From positions 1,364,001 through 1,428,000 of the forward strand of contig NZ_FQUQ01000001.1 of NCBI RefSeq assembly GCF_900129215.1: a DNA stretch of 64,000 nucleotides, in the 5' to 3' direction. The stretch's first letter is position 1. Each line of letters starts with the position of its first letter. Positions 1 through 8,665 of the stretch are shown piece after piece. The notes beneath the pieces were generated by a model. The model ran no database searches. It saw only the letters and a list, made by a program, of their open reading frames with translations, and was not told where the DNA came from. The stretch is from Pedobacter caeni (GTDB taxonomy: Bacteria > Bacteroidota > Bacteroidia > Sphingobacteriales > Sphingobacteriaceae). The translations under genes and the position numbers were made by a program.

Positions 1-57
1 GGTAGACAACCCGCTCTGAAAAATGGATAAATAGTAGTTATACTTGCACATTTCGAC

Positions 58-951
58 ATGAGATCAAAAATCCCTACTCACCAGTTAGACCATAGCTTTT
101 CAAAATTTGAAGGAGGGAATAGCCATATCGTTATTGCCGACTTTGATGATCAGTCTAAAATATTTGACCGTCAATACCCCCATCGCCATAATTATTATGA
201 AATATTCATCTTACAGGAAAGCTCAGGAGTTCATTACATTGATTTTGAAGCCTATCCTTTTTCGGGGGCTGTCATTTTTTTAACCGCACCGGAACAGGTA
301 CATCAGCTGATGCGGGATAAAGGTGGATATGGGTATTCCATACAGTTTGAAGAGGATTTTTTCAACAAAAATTCCGATGCAGATACCGGTTTATTTTCAC
401 ACTTTTTATTCGATCATTTTCAGGCACATCCTGTGATTTCAATCAATGAAACAGAGTTGAATAAACTAAAAACACTGCTGAGCTTATCCCTGGAGGAATA
501 TAAAACAGATCGCATGGGCTGCTCCTCGCTGATATCCGCATATGTAAGAATTATCCTGATGGAGATCCTGCGCATCCGGAAAGAACAATTTCAGGAGCAT
601 CATCTTCAGGTTGGTCCTCAGCAACAGCAGTTACTCCGTTTTAAACAATTGCTGAATGCGCAATTTTCCAGCAAACATGAGGTTCAGGATTATGCAGAAC
701 AGCTTAAGATCACACCAAGGCAATTGAACGCACTGTGCAAACAATTCTTAGATAAACAGGCTTCTCAGGTAATTAAAGACCGTATTCTACTGGAAACGAA
801 ACGGCTCATCACCATTAATACATTAAGTATTAAAGAAATAGGATACGAACTGGGCTTTGAAGATTCAGCTTACTTTTCCCGTTTTTTTAAACAGGGAACC
901 GGAATGACTGCCCAGGAATTCAAAAAAAGCATCATAAAAACACCCGTTTAG
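58..951 (+). CDS. AraC family transcriptional regulator
   Basis: DNA-binding regulator of the AraC/XylS type, 297 residues, the usual length. The N-terminal part (about 30-110) has the cupin-like ligand-binding pattern with a His-rich strand (HRHNYYEIFILQ). The C-terminal 100 residues hold two helix-turn-helix units; the second ends with the family signature GFEDSAYFSRFFKQGTGMTAQEF. A TATACTTG box at 39-46 resembles the Bacteroidota -7 element and would give a very short leader, which supports the ATG at 58. It converges on the NmrA-like gene across a shared terminator, so its target may be the operon at 1000-3759, but this is inference. Ligand unknown. Confidence 0.92.
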   Translation: MRSKIPTHQLDHSFSKFEGGNSHIVIADFDDQSKIFDRQYPHRHNYYEIFILQESSGVHYIDFEAYPFSGAVIFLTAPEQVHQLMRDKGGYGYSIQFEEDFFNKNSDADTGLFSHFLFDHFQAHPVISINETELNKLKTLLSLSLEEYKTDRMGCSSLISAYVRIILMEILRIRKEQFQEHHLQVGPQQQQLLRFKQLLNAQFSSKHEVQDYAEQLKITPRQLNALCKQFLDKQASQVIKDRILLETKRLITINTLSIKEIGYELGFEDSAYFSRFFKQGTGMTAQEFKKSIIKTPV

Positions 952-953
952 CA

Positions 954-988
954 CAAAACCCTGCAATCAACAGATGAGCAGGGTTTTG
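954..988. terminator. Bidirectional intrinsic terminator
   Basis: An 11-bp perfect stem (CAAAACCCTGC / GCAGGGTTTTG) with a 13-base loop lies between two convergent genes. A and T runs on the two sides suit termination in both directions. Confidence 0.8.
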
Positions 989-999
989 AAATAGCCGGG

Positions 1000-1914
1000 C
1001 TAAAATAACAACTTCCAGAGCGGCTTTCTTTTAAAAAGATGCCGCTGCTCCTGCAGGTATTCATCCATGATGCGCGGTCTTCTTAAGATCAGGCCTGAAA
1101 TGGTATCGGTAACCGGTTCAGGAACCTTGACGGCCAGATCATCCAATTCCACAATATGGCTGGCTAACCATTTGGGTAATTTTGCTTTATTGGTTAACTG
1201 GTTAAACAACTGCTCCGGTGTGAGGTCTACATAGTCGATTTTACGGCCTGTGATATGGGACAGTTTTTCGGCCATTTCTACATTCGTAATCGCCTGAGGA
1301 CCTGCAAGTACAACCGACCGCTGCGTTAACGCTTCTGCGGCTAATAAATGATTTACCGCTACCGTAGCTACATCACGGCAATCAATATAATTTCTTTGTG
1401 CATCACCTAATGCTCCGTAAATTTTACCAAAATACTGGATGGTAAAGGTATTGCGCTCCCAATTTTGCATAAATGAATGCGGCCGCAGGCAACAAAAATC
1501 ATCCATATTCTGAGAAAGATAATCGTCTATTTTACGATGCCATTGGCTCACCTCTACTTTTGCGGGCAACTGGACTATGGGTGCCGACAATTTAACGATT
1601 CGTTTTACACCGCTTTGTATGGCCGCTTCAATGATGTTAATTTCGTATTCAACCTGGTTTGGAGAGGTTGCAGTTAAAAGAAACAATGCATCTGCCCCTC
1701 TGCAGGCTTCTTTAAGTTGCCCGCCTGAATCCAGACCGGCACTCACATAAGTTACATTTGATGGCTGACTGCCGATTAACACCGGATAATGACGTTCCGG
1801 GCCTCTAAGCACCCCCCTTACCATACAATCCTGAGTATTTAACTGGCGCATGACTTCCCTCCCTACCGTACCTGTACATCCAAAAACAACTATAGTGGGC
1901 TTAATTTTTTTCAT
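1000..1914 (-). CDS. NmrA/NAD(P)H-binding family protein
   Basis: Atypical short-chain dehydrogenase of the NmrA/SDR-a5 type, 304 residues. The N-terminal Rossmann motif reads VVFGCTGTVGREVMRQL (GxTGxxG), followed by a strand ending in an Arg-containing VLRG turn that fits NADP binding. The middle has the LFLLTATSPNQVEYE and VKRIVKLSAP segments typical of NmrA-like proteins. The canonical YxxxK pair is not obvious, so a redox-sensor or quinone/NADPH-reductase role is as likely as classical dehydrogenase activity. Its start overlaps the upstream membrane-protein gene by 14 bases, so it is the last gene of a four-gene operon. A second NmrA-like gene sits at 45650, also beside an AraC gene. Confidence 0.85.
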   Translation of the reverse strand: MKKIKPTIVVFGCTGTVGREVMRQLNTQDCMVRGVLRGPERHYPVLIGSQPSNVTYVSAGLDSGGQLKEACRGADALFLLTATSPNQVEYEINIIEAAIQSGVKRIVKLSAPIVQLPAKVEVSQWHRKIDDYLSQNMDDFCCLRPHSFMQNWERNTFTIQYFGKIYGALGDAQRNYIDCRDVATVAVNHLLAAEALTQRSVVLAGPQAITNVEMAEKLSHITGRKIDYVDLTPEQLFNQLTNKAKLPKWLASHIVELDDLAVKVPEPVTDTISGLILRRPRIMDEYLQEQRHLFKRKPLWKLLF

Positions 1915-2308
1915 CTTTATAATTTTTTATTTCTTGCCGGATCGTGATTATTGCTGCACCCAGAAAGACTGAGAATATGATATTAAAGCGTTCTGACTGA
2001 AGGCTGAATATGGTGGTACACATCATCCCAAGGCTGATCATGAACAGGATGATCAGTAATGATCTGATCAGTCTATGGTGATTTAATATCTTTCTGGACT
2101 CAAATTGCCAGAGTATAATGAAACTAAGTATCGTTGAGACTAAGGACGACAAACCGATCGTCGTATAACTTGCCGTCATCAGCTCTGTTTTTTGAAGCAG
2201 AAGACCTGATACAAATGACATTAAAGTAGGAAATACATAAGAAGGCACAGCGGCAGCAAACAGGGAACGCAGATTGAAAGCTGAAGAAGGATAATTTCTA
2301 TTTTTCAT
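1901..2308 (-). CDS. Small polytopic membrane protein, unknown function
   Basis: Unrecognised protein of about 135 residues. It has four hydrophobic segments separated by short charged loops (for example SYVFPTLMSFVSGLLL, TIGLSSLVSTILSFIILW, SLLIILFMISLGMMC and FSVFLGAAIITI) and a charged C-terminus. The ATG at 2308 (MKNRNYPSS) is preferred over one at 2359, because the longer form would overlap the preceding gene by 35 bases. Its 3' end overlaps the NmrA-like gene by 14 bases, which suggests translational coupling. The function cannot be told from the sequence. Confidence 0.7.
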   Translation of the reverse strand: MKNRNYPSSAFNLRSLFAAAVPSYVFPTLMSFVSGLLLQKTELMTASYTTIGLSSLVSTILSFIILWQFESRKILNHHRLIRSLLIILFMISLGMMCTTIFSLQSERFNIIFSVFLGAAIITIRQEIKNYKDEKN

Positions 2309-2324
2309 AAGGCATTCATGAGAT

Positions 2325-2738
2325 TTAATAAAGTTTAATGGTTTGAGTTGTATTGTCACTATCTACATTTACAGCACACTCCTTAAATTTTGGCTTGGCG
2401 GAAGGTTTAAAATTATTGCCGTATCCAACAGGTTCCTGAGGGATACCAAACCAATCCTGCTTTAGTTTCTTATTGTTGTCCAGGTCCTGAAAAACAGTGA
2501 CCGCATAGCTGCCTTTCTTCGGCAGATCAACCACAAATGTTAAATCTGACTGATCTGCTTTAAGTGTTTTACTAAGGAACACGGTTTTCAAAAAGTCTTC
2601 CTTTTTATCGTAGATGTTCAGCACAACGGTGCCTTTACCTGCTTCAATTTTAGTGATGTTGATGTTTAGTTTTACTTGTTGTGCCTTCGCTAAAACGGAT
2701 GCGCACAGGACCATTATGGTCAGCATAGTTGTTTTCAT
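2325..2738 (-). CDS. DUF2141 domain secreted protein
   Basis: Secreted beta-sandwich protein, 137 residues. A signal peptide (MLTIMVLCASVLAKAQ) is followed by a DUF2141 domain: VKLNINITKIEAGKGTVVLNIYD at the start, then the hallmark DLDNNKKLKQDWFGIPQEPVGYGNN. Proteins of this family are exported in Bacteroidota and Proteobacteria; their biochemical role is unknown. It lies 16 bases upstream of the small membrane protein gene and 55 bases downstream of the DUF6268 gene, so all four are probably transcribed together. Confidence 0.88.
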   Translation of the reverse strand: MKTTMLTIMVLCASVLAKAQQVKLNINITKIEAGKGTVVLNIYDKKEDFLKTVFLSKTLKADQSDLTFVVDLPKKGSYAVTVFQDLDNNKKLKQDWFGIPQEPVGYGNNFKPSAKPKFKECAVNVDSDNTTQTIKLY

Positions 2739-2793
2739 TATTTTGAATTGATTGTTTAATGGATTTTATTAGATGATCTTCCGGCAATGTTAT

Positions 2794-3759
2794 TTATCTC
2801 CTGCCAATGCGATAGCTCAGTGCTGCTTTTCCGTAAGCCATATTAGAAACAGAGAAGTCATTTACGGTTTTTTGTTTGTTATCGAACAGTTCATAACGAT
2901 TTAAAAGTCCCATTCCGCCCTGTACCTGCAACCAGATCCCTCCAACTACCCGCTGATGTACCTGCAAGCCAGCATGGATCGTGGAAAACTGGGCGTAGTC
3001 TACTTCTCGACCTTTATAGCCCATATAATTCTTCAGGTTAAACCGCGTCCAGTCTATGGAACCAGCCAAACCTACCTGGGTATCCTTGCTTACATTATAG
3101 AGTACATTTAACCTTGGCCAATAAAACTGGGCCAACCATTTGTTGTTGGTGCTCCGGTAATCAATTGAGATACCCGGGGTAATTAAAGTCTCTCCGAAGG
3201 AATACATGGCATGAACACCGAGTCCGATTTCGAGATTTGATTCGGCACCAAATTTTTTCGAGACCCCAAGTATTCCATCCAGGATCAGGTCATCAAGGGA
3301 AACGGATTTTTTAAAATCTGCAGCAAGGGTTGGCATGGCGATTCCCAAAATAGACCACTTACTTGAAATCGGGTGCCGGATAATGATTACGGATTTTATT
3401 TCATGAATTCTTTGAATACGGTTTGGATCAGCGATCGTATTGTTGTCGTATTTGAAATCCATCATCCGATAGTTCAGGTTACTAAAAACGCTGGTATTGC
3501 CAATTTTAAAAGGGGGAACGGGCAGCCATGCATCATAAGTATTCAGCTGAAACTTATTGTCCGACAATGAACTTTCTGCGGGCAGGTCTTTAAAGCTGGC
3601 TTTACTATGAACAGTAGCGGCAACACCGCCAATATCCTGTATGATCTGGCCATGGCTGTGATTGGAAAAGAGGAGCGTTAAGGTGAGGACACAAAGGAAT
3701 GACCATTTGGTGATCACTTTGTTTTTACAATAGGAGGCAACAGTTATTAATGTTTTCAT
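2794..3759 (-). CDS. DUF6268 family outer-membrane beta-barrel protein
   Basis: Predicted outer-membrane protein, 321 residues. It has a signal peptide (hydrophobic WSFLCVLTLTLLFSN, then HSHGQ). The rest is alternating amphipathic beta strands rich in aromatic residues, such as the SVFSNLNYRMMDFKYDN, WLAQFYWPRLNVLYNV and GGIWLQVQGGMGLL segments. It ends in a strand with an RIGRR tail rather than a terminal Phe. The pattern fits the DUF6268 family, common in Bacteroidota and of unknown function. It is the first gene of the operon running down to 1000, and the AraC gene upstream at 3826 is the likely local regulator. Confidence 0.8.
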   Translation of the reverse strand: MKTLITVASYCKNKVITKWSFLCVLTLTLLFSNHSHGQIIQDIGGVAATVHSKASFKDLPAESSLSDNKFQLNTYDAWLPVPPFKIGNTSVFSNLNYRMMDFKYDNNTIADPNRIQRIHEIKSVIIIRHPISSKWSILGIAMPTLAADFKKSVSLDDLILDGILGVSKKFGAESNLEIGLGVHAMYSFGETLITPGISIDYRSTNNKWLAQFYWPRLNVLYNVSKDTQVGLAGSIDWTRFNLKNYMGYKGREVDYAQFSTIHAGLQVHQRVVGGIWLQVQGGMGLLNRYELFDNKQKTVNDFSVSNMAYGKAALSYRIGRR

Positions 3760-3825
3760 TTTTCTTTGATTTGATAATACAAAGGTGGGCTGAAAACAAA
3801 GGTTGCTTTAAAACTAAACCACCCT

Positions 3826-4716
3826 TTACTCGGACAAATCCTGCATAAATGCAATCCGGTATTCGGATGGGGTTACTCCGGTTATCTTTTTAAAGAGACG
3901 ACCAAAATAACTGGGATCGCCATAATTGAGCTCAAAAGCGATTTCTGAAATGCTCTTGGTCAGGTCCTGTAACAACAACTGGCTCTGCAGGATACTGACT
4001 TTATTGATCCATTCCTTTGGACTTTCGCCGATGGTTTCTTTTATACATCTATGGAGGTAGTTTTCGGAAACAGAGAGTTCACTGGCATAAAATAAGATCG
4101 TCTTATTCTCCAGGTAGTACTTATAAACCAGTTCCTTAAAATTGAAGGTAATTTCCGCACTCCGGCTAATGCTTTTATTCAGCTCTTTACTGGAGGTAAA
4201 GATTTTCTGTAAGCCTGCCTGCAACAGGGAATAACAGACGCCAAGGTTTGGATTTGGGTAATAGATCTCCGTGCTCAGCAAACCGAATAAAGTGTTTAGC
4301 CATACGCTGCTCTCCTCTGATAAATGAATCACGATGTTTGCAGAAAAGAGTTTAATGAGCTCTTGTTTTGATAACAATTGATTGAGTGTCTGGTCTTCAA
4401 ATAAAATCATGTACCCCGCAGCATCCGCGCTCACCTCCTTTAATGAGGTCACATTTCCCTGCCTGACAAATAAGATTTCATTCTCTTTTAGTGACACCAC
4501 ATTGGCATCGACCTGCTGTTTTGCAGTTCCTTTGGTGATGTGAACGATGAAATTGTATTCGGGCCTGTGCAGCGGTGTGGGTACCTTTATGAAACTGGAA
4601 GTTTTTGCGATATCATGGATCTGAACAGGTGTCCTTAAAATCGCAAATTCATTCGACATTTCGGACATAAACTGTCCTCTGAAATCTGTTGGGGTTATTC
4701 TCTTTATCTTAGTCAC
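3826..4716 (-). CDS. AraC family transcriptional regulator
   Basis: AraC/XylS-type regulator, up to 296 residues. The N-terminal half is a cupin-like sensor (VHITKGTAKQQVDANVVSLK, ENEILFVRQGNVTSL). The C-terminal half has the two HTH units and ends in NYGDPSYFGRLFKKITGVTPSEYR. The longest form starts at GTG 4716; ATG codons at 4668 and 4659 are alternatives that would shorten the N-terminus by 16 or 19 residues. It is co-directional with and just upstream of the DUF6268 operon, so it probably controls it (inference). Confidence 0.9.
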   Translation of the reverse strand: MTKIKRITPTDFRGQFMSEMSNEFAILRTPVQIHDIAKTSSFIKVPTPLHRPEYNFIVHITKGTAKQQVDANVVSLKENEILFVRQGNVTSLKEVSADAAGYMILFEDQTLNQLLSKQELIKLFSANIVIHLSEESSVWLNTLFGLLSTEIYYPNPNLGVCYSLLQAGLQKIFTSSKELNKSISRSAEITFNFKELVYKYYLENKTILFYASELSVSENYLHRCIKETIGESPKEWINKVSILQSQLLLQDLTKSISEIAFELNYGDPSYFGRLFKKITGVTPSEYRIAFMQDLSE

Positions 4717-4859
4717 AGCAAATAGTTAAATGCATAGATCACATGAGGTATAAACTACCATCACATAATTTCCCCTAAATTATCTTAATTTTCACAAATT
4801 GTCTCAGCTTTTAAGAAAGCGATTTCTTTAAGGGGGATCCTGGCCTCTTCCGAGGAACT

Positions 4860-5246
4860 TCACATTGGTCGGCCGAAGAACAGGACATATCCATCCGCAT
4901 CGGTTATTTCAAATCCACGCAGGCCATCCTCATCATCTTTGATAGATTGATGGAATGTTACTCCGGCAGAGCGGTACTCCTCAAATAAAAGGTCCGGATC
5001 AATAACATGAATAAATGCATCCCATCGTGCCCACTCATGCCTGGTATAATTAGGAACCGGTTTAATGTCATCAGCAATTGCCTTTAACTGAACCGAGATC
5101 TCATCCCGTCCTACGATGGCAAAAAAAGGATGTTCTCCAGGGCCAATGAACTGTGTTTCAAAACCGAGTTTATTTATATAAAATGACACTGAATCTTTTA
5201 TGTTAGAAACAATAAAAAAAGGCGAAATGTAAGTCAGATTTGACAT
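4860..5246 (-). CDS. VOC family (glyoxalase/bleomycin-resistance fold) protein
   Basis: Vicinal-oxygen-chelate fold protein, 128 residues, one full betaalphabetabetabeta pair. Visible family features are the N-terminal SPFFIVSNIKDSVSFYINKLGFE motif, a central FAIVGRDEISVQL strand, and a C-terminal GFEITDADGYVLFFGRP segment where a metal-ligand Glu would sit. VOC proteins include dioxygenases, glyoxalases and antibiotic-binding proteins; the substrate cannot be named here. It stands alone between the AraC gene and a remnant on the same strand. Confidence 0.85.
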   Translation of the reverse strand: MSNLTYISPFFIVSNIKDSVSFYINKLGFETQFIGPGEHPFFAIVGRDEISVQLKAIADDIKPVPNYTRHEWARWDAFIHVIDPDLLFEEYRSAGVTFHQSIKDDEDGLRGFEITDADGYVLFFGRPM

Positions 5247-5333
5247 GGTCTACATTTTTATGGTGAGGCATTGGTACTGCAACCGGCTTAATAAAATTAA
5301 GCAAAAGAGTTGATAAAATAAAGACCGGAGGGT

Positions 5334-5447
5334 TCAGGCACCCCACGTAGTCGCACGGTAGACGTCTGAAAGGTAAGCGGTAGTCGATGAGTAGCTCCTC
5401 ATTTCTTTGTTCAGGGCTGCCAGCGAGGTAATTTTACCCTCATCAAT
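5334..5447 (-). pseudogene. C-terminal remnant of an unrecognised gene
   Basis: On the minus strand an open frame of 37 codons runs from a stop at 5448-5450 to a TGA at 5334-5336, without a plausible start. The translation (beginning IDEGKITSLAALNKEMRSY and ending YLSDVYRATTWGA) has the composition of a real helical C-terminus rather than random sequence. I do not recognise the family. It is probably the tail of a deleted gene, now overlapped by the promoter region of the lipoprotein gene at 5467. Confidence 0.35.
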
Positions 5448-5466
5448 TTATCTAAAATACATACTC

Positions 5467-5886
5467 ATGAAAAATTCAAAATTACTACTCGTCGTATTAC
5501 TTATGATTGGCCTGGCGTCCTGCAAAAAGAAAGATCCTGCAATAGAGGCAAAAGCGGCAATTGTAGGTAAATGGACACTAAAATCAATTTTAGAAATCAA
5601 TTACAAAAATGGGGTAAAACAAAATGAGAACATCTCTTATGAAGAGAAAATTGACTTAGAAATCAAGGATAATGGGAAAGCTATTTTTGACAAAAGTGAA
5701 TACAATTATCAACTGGAAGGCGATAAGAGGTTGAAACTAATCTACCCTGAAGAATCCAGAGTTCAATACGATTTTGAGATCAAAAAAATTACGGGTAACG
5801 AACTGAATCTGTACCTGGAGGAAATTGACACCGCAAAGAATGGGGACATCAGAAAGCAGACTTACGATCTGAATTTCACAAAGTAA
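5467..5886 (+). CDS. Lipocalin-like lipoprotein
   Basis: Small lipoprotein of 139 residues. It has a lipoprotein signal peptide (LLLVVLLMIGLASC, Cys at about 19) followed by a KKKDP linker. The mature part has the pattern AAIVGKWTLKSILE, alternating strands, then YDFEIKKITGNELNLYLEE, which fits the lipocalin-like families common as lipoproteins in Bacteroidota. The start at 5467 is chosen over an upstream TTG at 5407 because it puts the hydrophobic core at the N-terminus. Probably attached to the inner face of the outer membrane; ligand unknown. Confidence 0.75.
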   Translation: MKNSKLLLVVLLMIGLASCKKKDPAIEAKAAIVGKWTLKSILEINYKNGVKQNENISYEEKIDLEIKDNGKAIFDKSEYNYQLEGDKRLKLIYPEESRVQYDFEIKKITGNELNLYLEEIDTAKNGDIRKQTYDLNFTK

Positions 5887-5914
5887 GATAAAAGCAAAAG
5901 GTGATCTAAGCGGT

Positions 5915-5949
5915 AAGGCCTCTTCCAGTTTTAAGCATGAAGAGGCCTT
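5915..5949. terminator. Bidirectional intrinsic terminator
   Basis: An 11-bp perfect stem (AAGGCCTCTTC / GAAGAGGCCTT) with a 13-base loop lies between the convergent lipoprotein and TonB receptor genes. Confidence 0.8.
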
Positions 5950-5974
5950 TCCAGACTAGAATCAACAGGATAAT

Positions 5975-8362
5975 TTAGATTTTATAGCCAATACTAAAGA
6001 TGCTTCTCCTTGGCCAAAACGGCCTGTAAACCCCGTCAGTAGCCAGGTAACCAATGTTATTGGTTAAATTACTCACATTCAACCGGGTAAATACATTTTT
6101 ATATTTATAACCTACCGCCAAATCCATGGACAGATAGCTGGATACTTTCTGATTAGGGAGGTTGAGTGTATTGCTATAAAACTGCCCCCTGTAAGAAAGG
6201 CCAAGTCCGATATCAAGGCCCTTTAACAAAATCTTATCCAGCTGATAGTCGGCCCATAGATTAGAAATTACTTTTGGAGCACCCGACAGCAGGTTGCCGG
6301 TTTTATAGGCAGGATCGGCCACCACTTTAGCTTCTATATAGGAAGCGGCAATGTTTACAGACAATTCCCCTGTGATTTTACCATTAATGTCCAGCTCAAT
6401 CCCTTTGCTGCGATGTTTTGCGCCATCATACAACGCCCATTTAAACTCCTCATTGTAGAATAAATGAGGGAAATCAGGTTTGCCGGCCAATCCCATTACA
6501 TACCCCATGACGTCGCTTTTATTGATTTTGAAAACCGACAATGAAATACCCAGTCTGTCATTTAAAAAATTAGATTTCACACCAAAATCCAGCTGCTCTC
6601 CCAAAGTGGGTTTCAGCATAATTCTAGAGGTTGTTTCCCATCCGTTTTGTTCATATGACTTCGCGTAAGAAGCATAAAAAGAAAGGTTGGGGTAAGGTTT
6701 AAATAATAAGCCAAACCTGGGGGTGAAGGGTGTTTGTTTGTCATTTCTATAACCATCGGGAGCCGGAACCGCAGCGGTATACTTCTGACCTCTTGTGGTT
6801 GCGTTAAAACGTATCCCTAATAAAAACTGAAGTTTATCCTTCCAGATCTTGATCTGATCCTGTAAATAAAAACCATATCGTTTTATAAAACTTTTTTCCT
6901 TGTCTTTATCCCCTTCAAAACCCGGGGTTAAAGGCAATTCGTTCTCTCCATATCTGGGGTTATAAATATTAAATGGTTTTAAGTCTTTATACTCGGCATT
7001 ATAATAGGCATTGTCACTATAGAAATTATCAAAACCCAATACCACATTATGAGTCATGTTCAACACTTTGATTTTACCAATTAAATCATTTGAAGTTCCT
7101 ATGCTTTTTTCAAAGGTTCTCCAGAATTCATTCTTTCTGTTAAGGTCCCCATTGTCCAACACCTTATTGTCAGTAAAATAAATGGATTCATAGGAAGAAT
7201 TGACTTTAGAATAATAAAAGGTATTCTGGAAATGCCAGTCTTTGTTCAGCTTATAGCTCAGGGTAGCGTATACACTGGCTTCATTGTATCTGGCCTGGGT
7301 ATTCGGCTCTCCCAGAAAAGTCCTTACCGACATTTTCTTCAGTTCTTCAAAATCTCCATTTTTTGACACTAAACCAGGAGACATTGTCCGCTGATCATTT
7401 CTGGCCACAAGTTCAATATTCCAGTTCAGCTGATCCGTTATTTTCCAGGCTATTGTCGGTGCGATAAGGTAGTTCTTACTGTTGACGTGATCGACAAAGT
7501 CTTTACCACTTTCGTAACTCGTATTCAACCGGTACAGTAGCTTATTATTTTTGGTAAGTTTACCATTGATGTCTATTGTAGGTCTGATCATTCCATAGTC
7601 ATCCACTTTAAGTTCAAATTTTTGAAAAGTGGTATCTAAGGGCTTTTTTGTTACAAAATTCATCACTGCTCCGGGAGCAATATCACCAAATTGAATGGAA
7701 GCAGGTCCTTTCAGAATTTCTATGCTTTCTATGTTGTCGGTGAACAGCTGACTGTTATTATAGGTAAAGATCCCGTTTCTCCTGAAATTTGCAGAAGCGT
7801 TTAAGTCGAATCCGCGTCCGTTGAACATAGAATAAGCCCCATTATAAGAATTGTTCTGTGTTAGTCCACTTACATTTTTAATCGCATCCTCTATGCTTAT
7901 GATTTGTCGTTGTTCGATGAGCTTACGATCGATGACCTGTATAGATATGGGAATATCAATCAAGGCCAGCTCAGATTTGGTAATAGAGGCGGTCTTTCGC
8001 TTCTGTCCGGTGATGGCAACTTCAGTAAGCTTTTCTGATTTTACCTCCAGTGTAAAAGTAACCCGGTTCTCTTCATTATTTTTTATGGAGATGATCTCCT
8101 GCAATTCATTATAACCTAATGCTTTGATGAGAATATGGTAAGTTCCGGCAGAAATTCCGCTGAGTTTGAATTCCCCTTCCCTATCTGTTAGTGTCTTATG
8201 TTTTGTATCGGGCAAAGTGATGGTTGCTCTATCGACTGGCTTACCGGATAGATCAGTTACCCTCCCACTTAAAAAGCTTTGTGTTTTTTTAAGACTGTCG
8301 GTGGTTTGAGCCGACAAGAAGGCTGGAAATAGCAACAACAGGATTAAGTAGCATTGTTTCAT
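5975..8362 (-). CDS. TonB-dependent siderophore-type receptor
   Basis: Outer-membrane active transporter, 795 residues. In order: signal peptide (LILLLLFPAFLSAQ), a carboxypeptidase-regulatory-like domain (about 30-110, GRVTDLSGKPVDRATITL), a plug domain (about 115-240, with IEILKGPASIQFGDIAPGA), and a 22-strand-type barrel ending in RRSIFSIGYKI. The plug signature and the terminal RPFWPRRSIFSIGYK resemble ferrisiderophore receptors of the FhuE/FoxA type, so iron-chelate uptake is the best guess; the exact ligand is unknown. A long inverted repeat immediately upstream (8375-8423) is a likely operator. No periplasmic-binding or ABC genes are adjacent. Confidence 0.9.
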   Translation of the reverse strand: MKQCYLILLLLFPAFLSAQTTDSLKKTQSFLSGRVTDLSGKPVDRATITLPDTKHKTLTDREGEFKLSGISAGTYHILIKALGYNELQEIISIKNNEENRVTFTLEVKSEKLTEVAITGQKRKTASITKSELALIDIPISIQVIDRKLIEQRQIISIEDAIKNVSGLTQNNSYNGAYSMFNGRGFDLNASANFRRNGIFTYNNSQLFTDNIESIEILKGPASIQFGDIAPGAVMNFVTKKPLDTTFQKFELKVDDYGMIRPTIDINGKLTKNNKLLYRLNTSYESGKDFVDHVNSKNYLIAPTIAWKITDQLNWNIELVARNDQRTMSPGLVSKNGDFEELKKMSVRTFLGEPNTQARYNEASVYATLSYKLNKDWHFQNTFYYSKVNSSYESIYFTDNKVLDNGDLNRKNEFWRTFEKSIGTSNDLIGKIKVLNMTHNVVLGFDNFYSDNAYYNAEYKDLKPFNIYNPRYGENELPLTPGFEGDKDKEKSFIKRYGFYLQDQIKIWKDKLQFLLGIRFNATTRGQKYTAAVPAPDGYRNDKQTPFTPRFGLLFKPYPNLSFYASYAKSYEQNGWETTSRIMLKPTLGEQLDFGVKSNFLNDRLGISLSVFKINKSDVMGYVMGLAGKPDFPHLFYNEEFKWALYDGAKHRSKGIELDINGKITGELSVNIAASYIEAKVVADPAYKTGNLLSGAPKVISNLWADYQLDKILLKGLDIGLGLSYRGQFYSNTLNLPNQKVSSYLSMDLAVGYKYKNVFTRLNVSNLTNNIGYLATDGVYRPFWPRRSIFSIGYKI

Positions 8363-8374
8363 ATGATTACACTA

Positions 8375-8423
8375 TTATTTAGAATTATTATAAATTGCAC
8401 GAATATATAATAATTCTAAATAA
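8375..8423 (-). promoter_or_regulatory. 18-bp perfect inverted repeat upstream of the TonB receptor
   Basis: The arms at 8375-8392 and 8406-8423 are exact reverse complements (TTATTTAGAATTATTATA and its complement) with a 13-base spacer. The element begins 12 bases before the receptor ATG. On the minus strand a TATATTCG box at 8400-8407 resembles the Bacteroidota -7 element, so the repeat would overlap the promoter. Each arm is itself close to a palindrome, like tandem Fur-type sites. Iron-dependent repression is inferred from the gene it precedes. The remainder of the gap to 8665 holds only AT-rich sequence in which I see no gene. Confidence 0.6.
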
Positions 8424-8665
8424 GAGTGCATCACTAAAGATTTTTTTTAAAATGCTGTGCTATAGCTATCTTAAGACCTTATGTTTTAGCAAAACCCTTT
8501 TCAATCCGAAATCCGACTTTCTATAGACGGGTTTGGTCTGATATATCCATCTGTTCTGAATTGTACAATTTTAAGGTTTAATACATATGTAGTTTTATGG
8601 TAAAGAATCAGAGAACCTAAATAGGTTCAGCAGCATTTTCTTAAATTACTTTAAATCCCTATACC

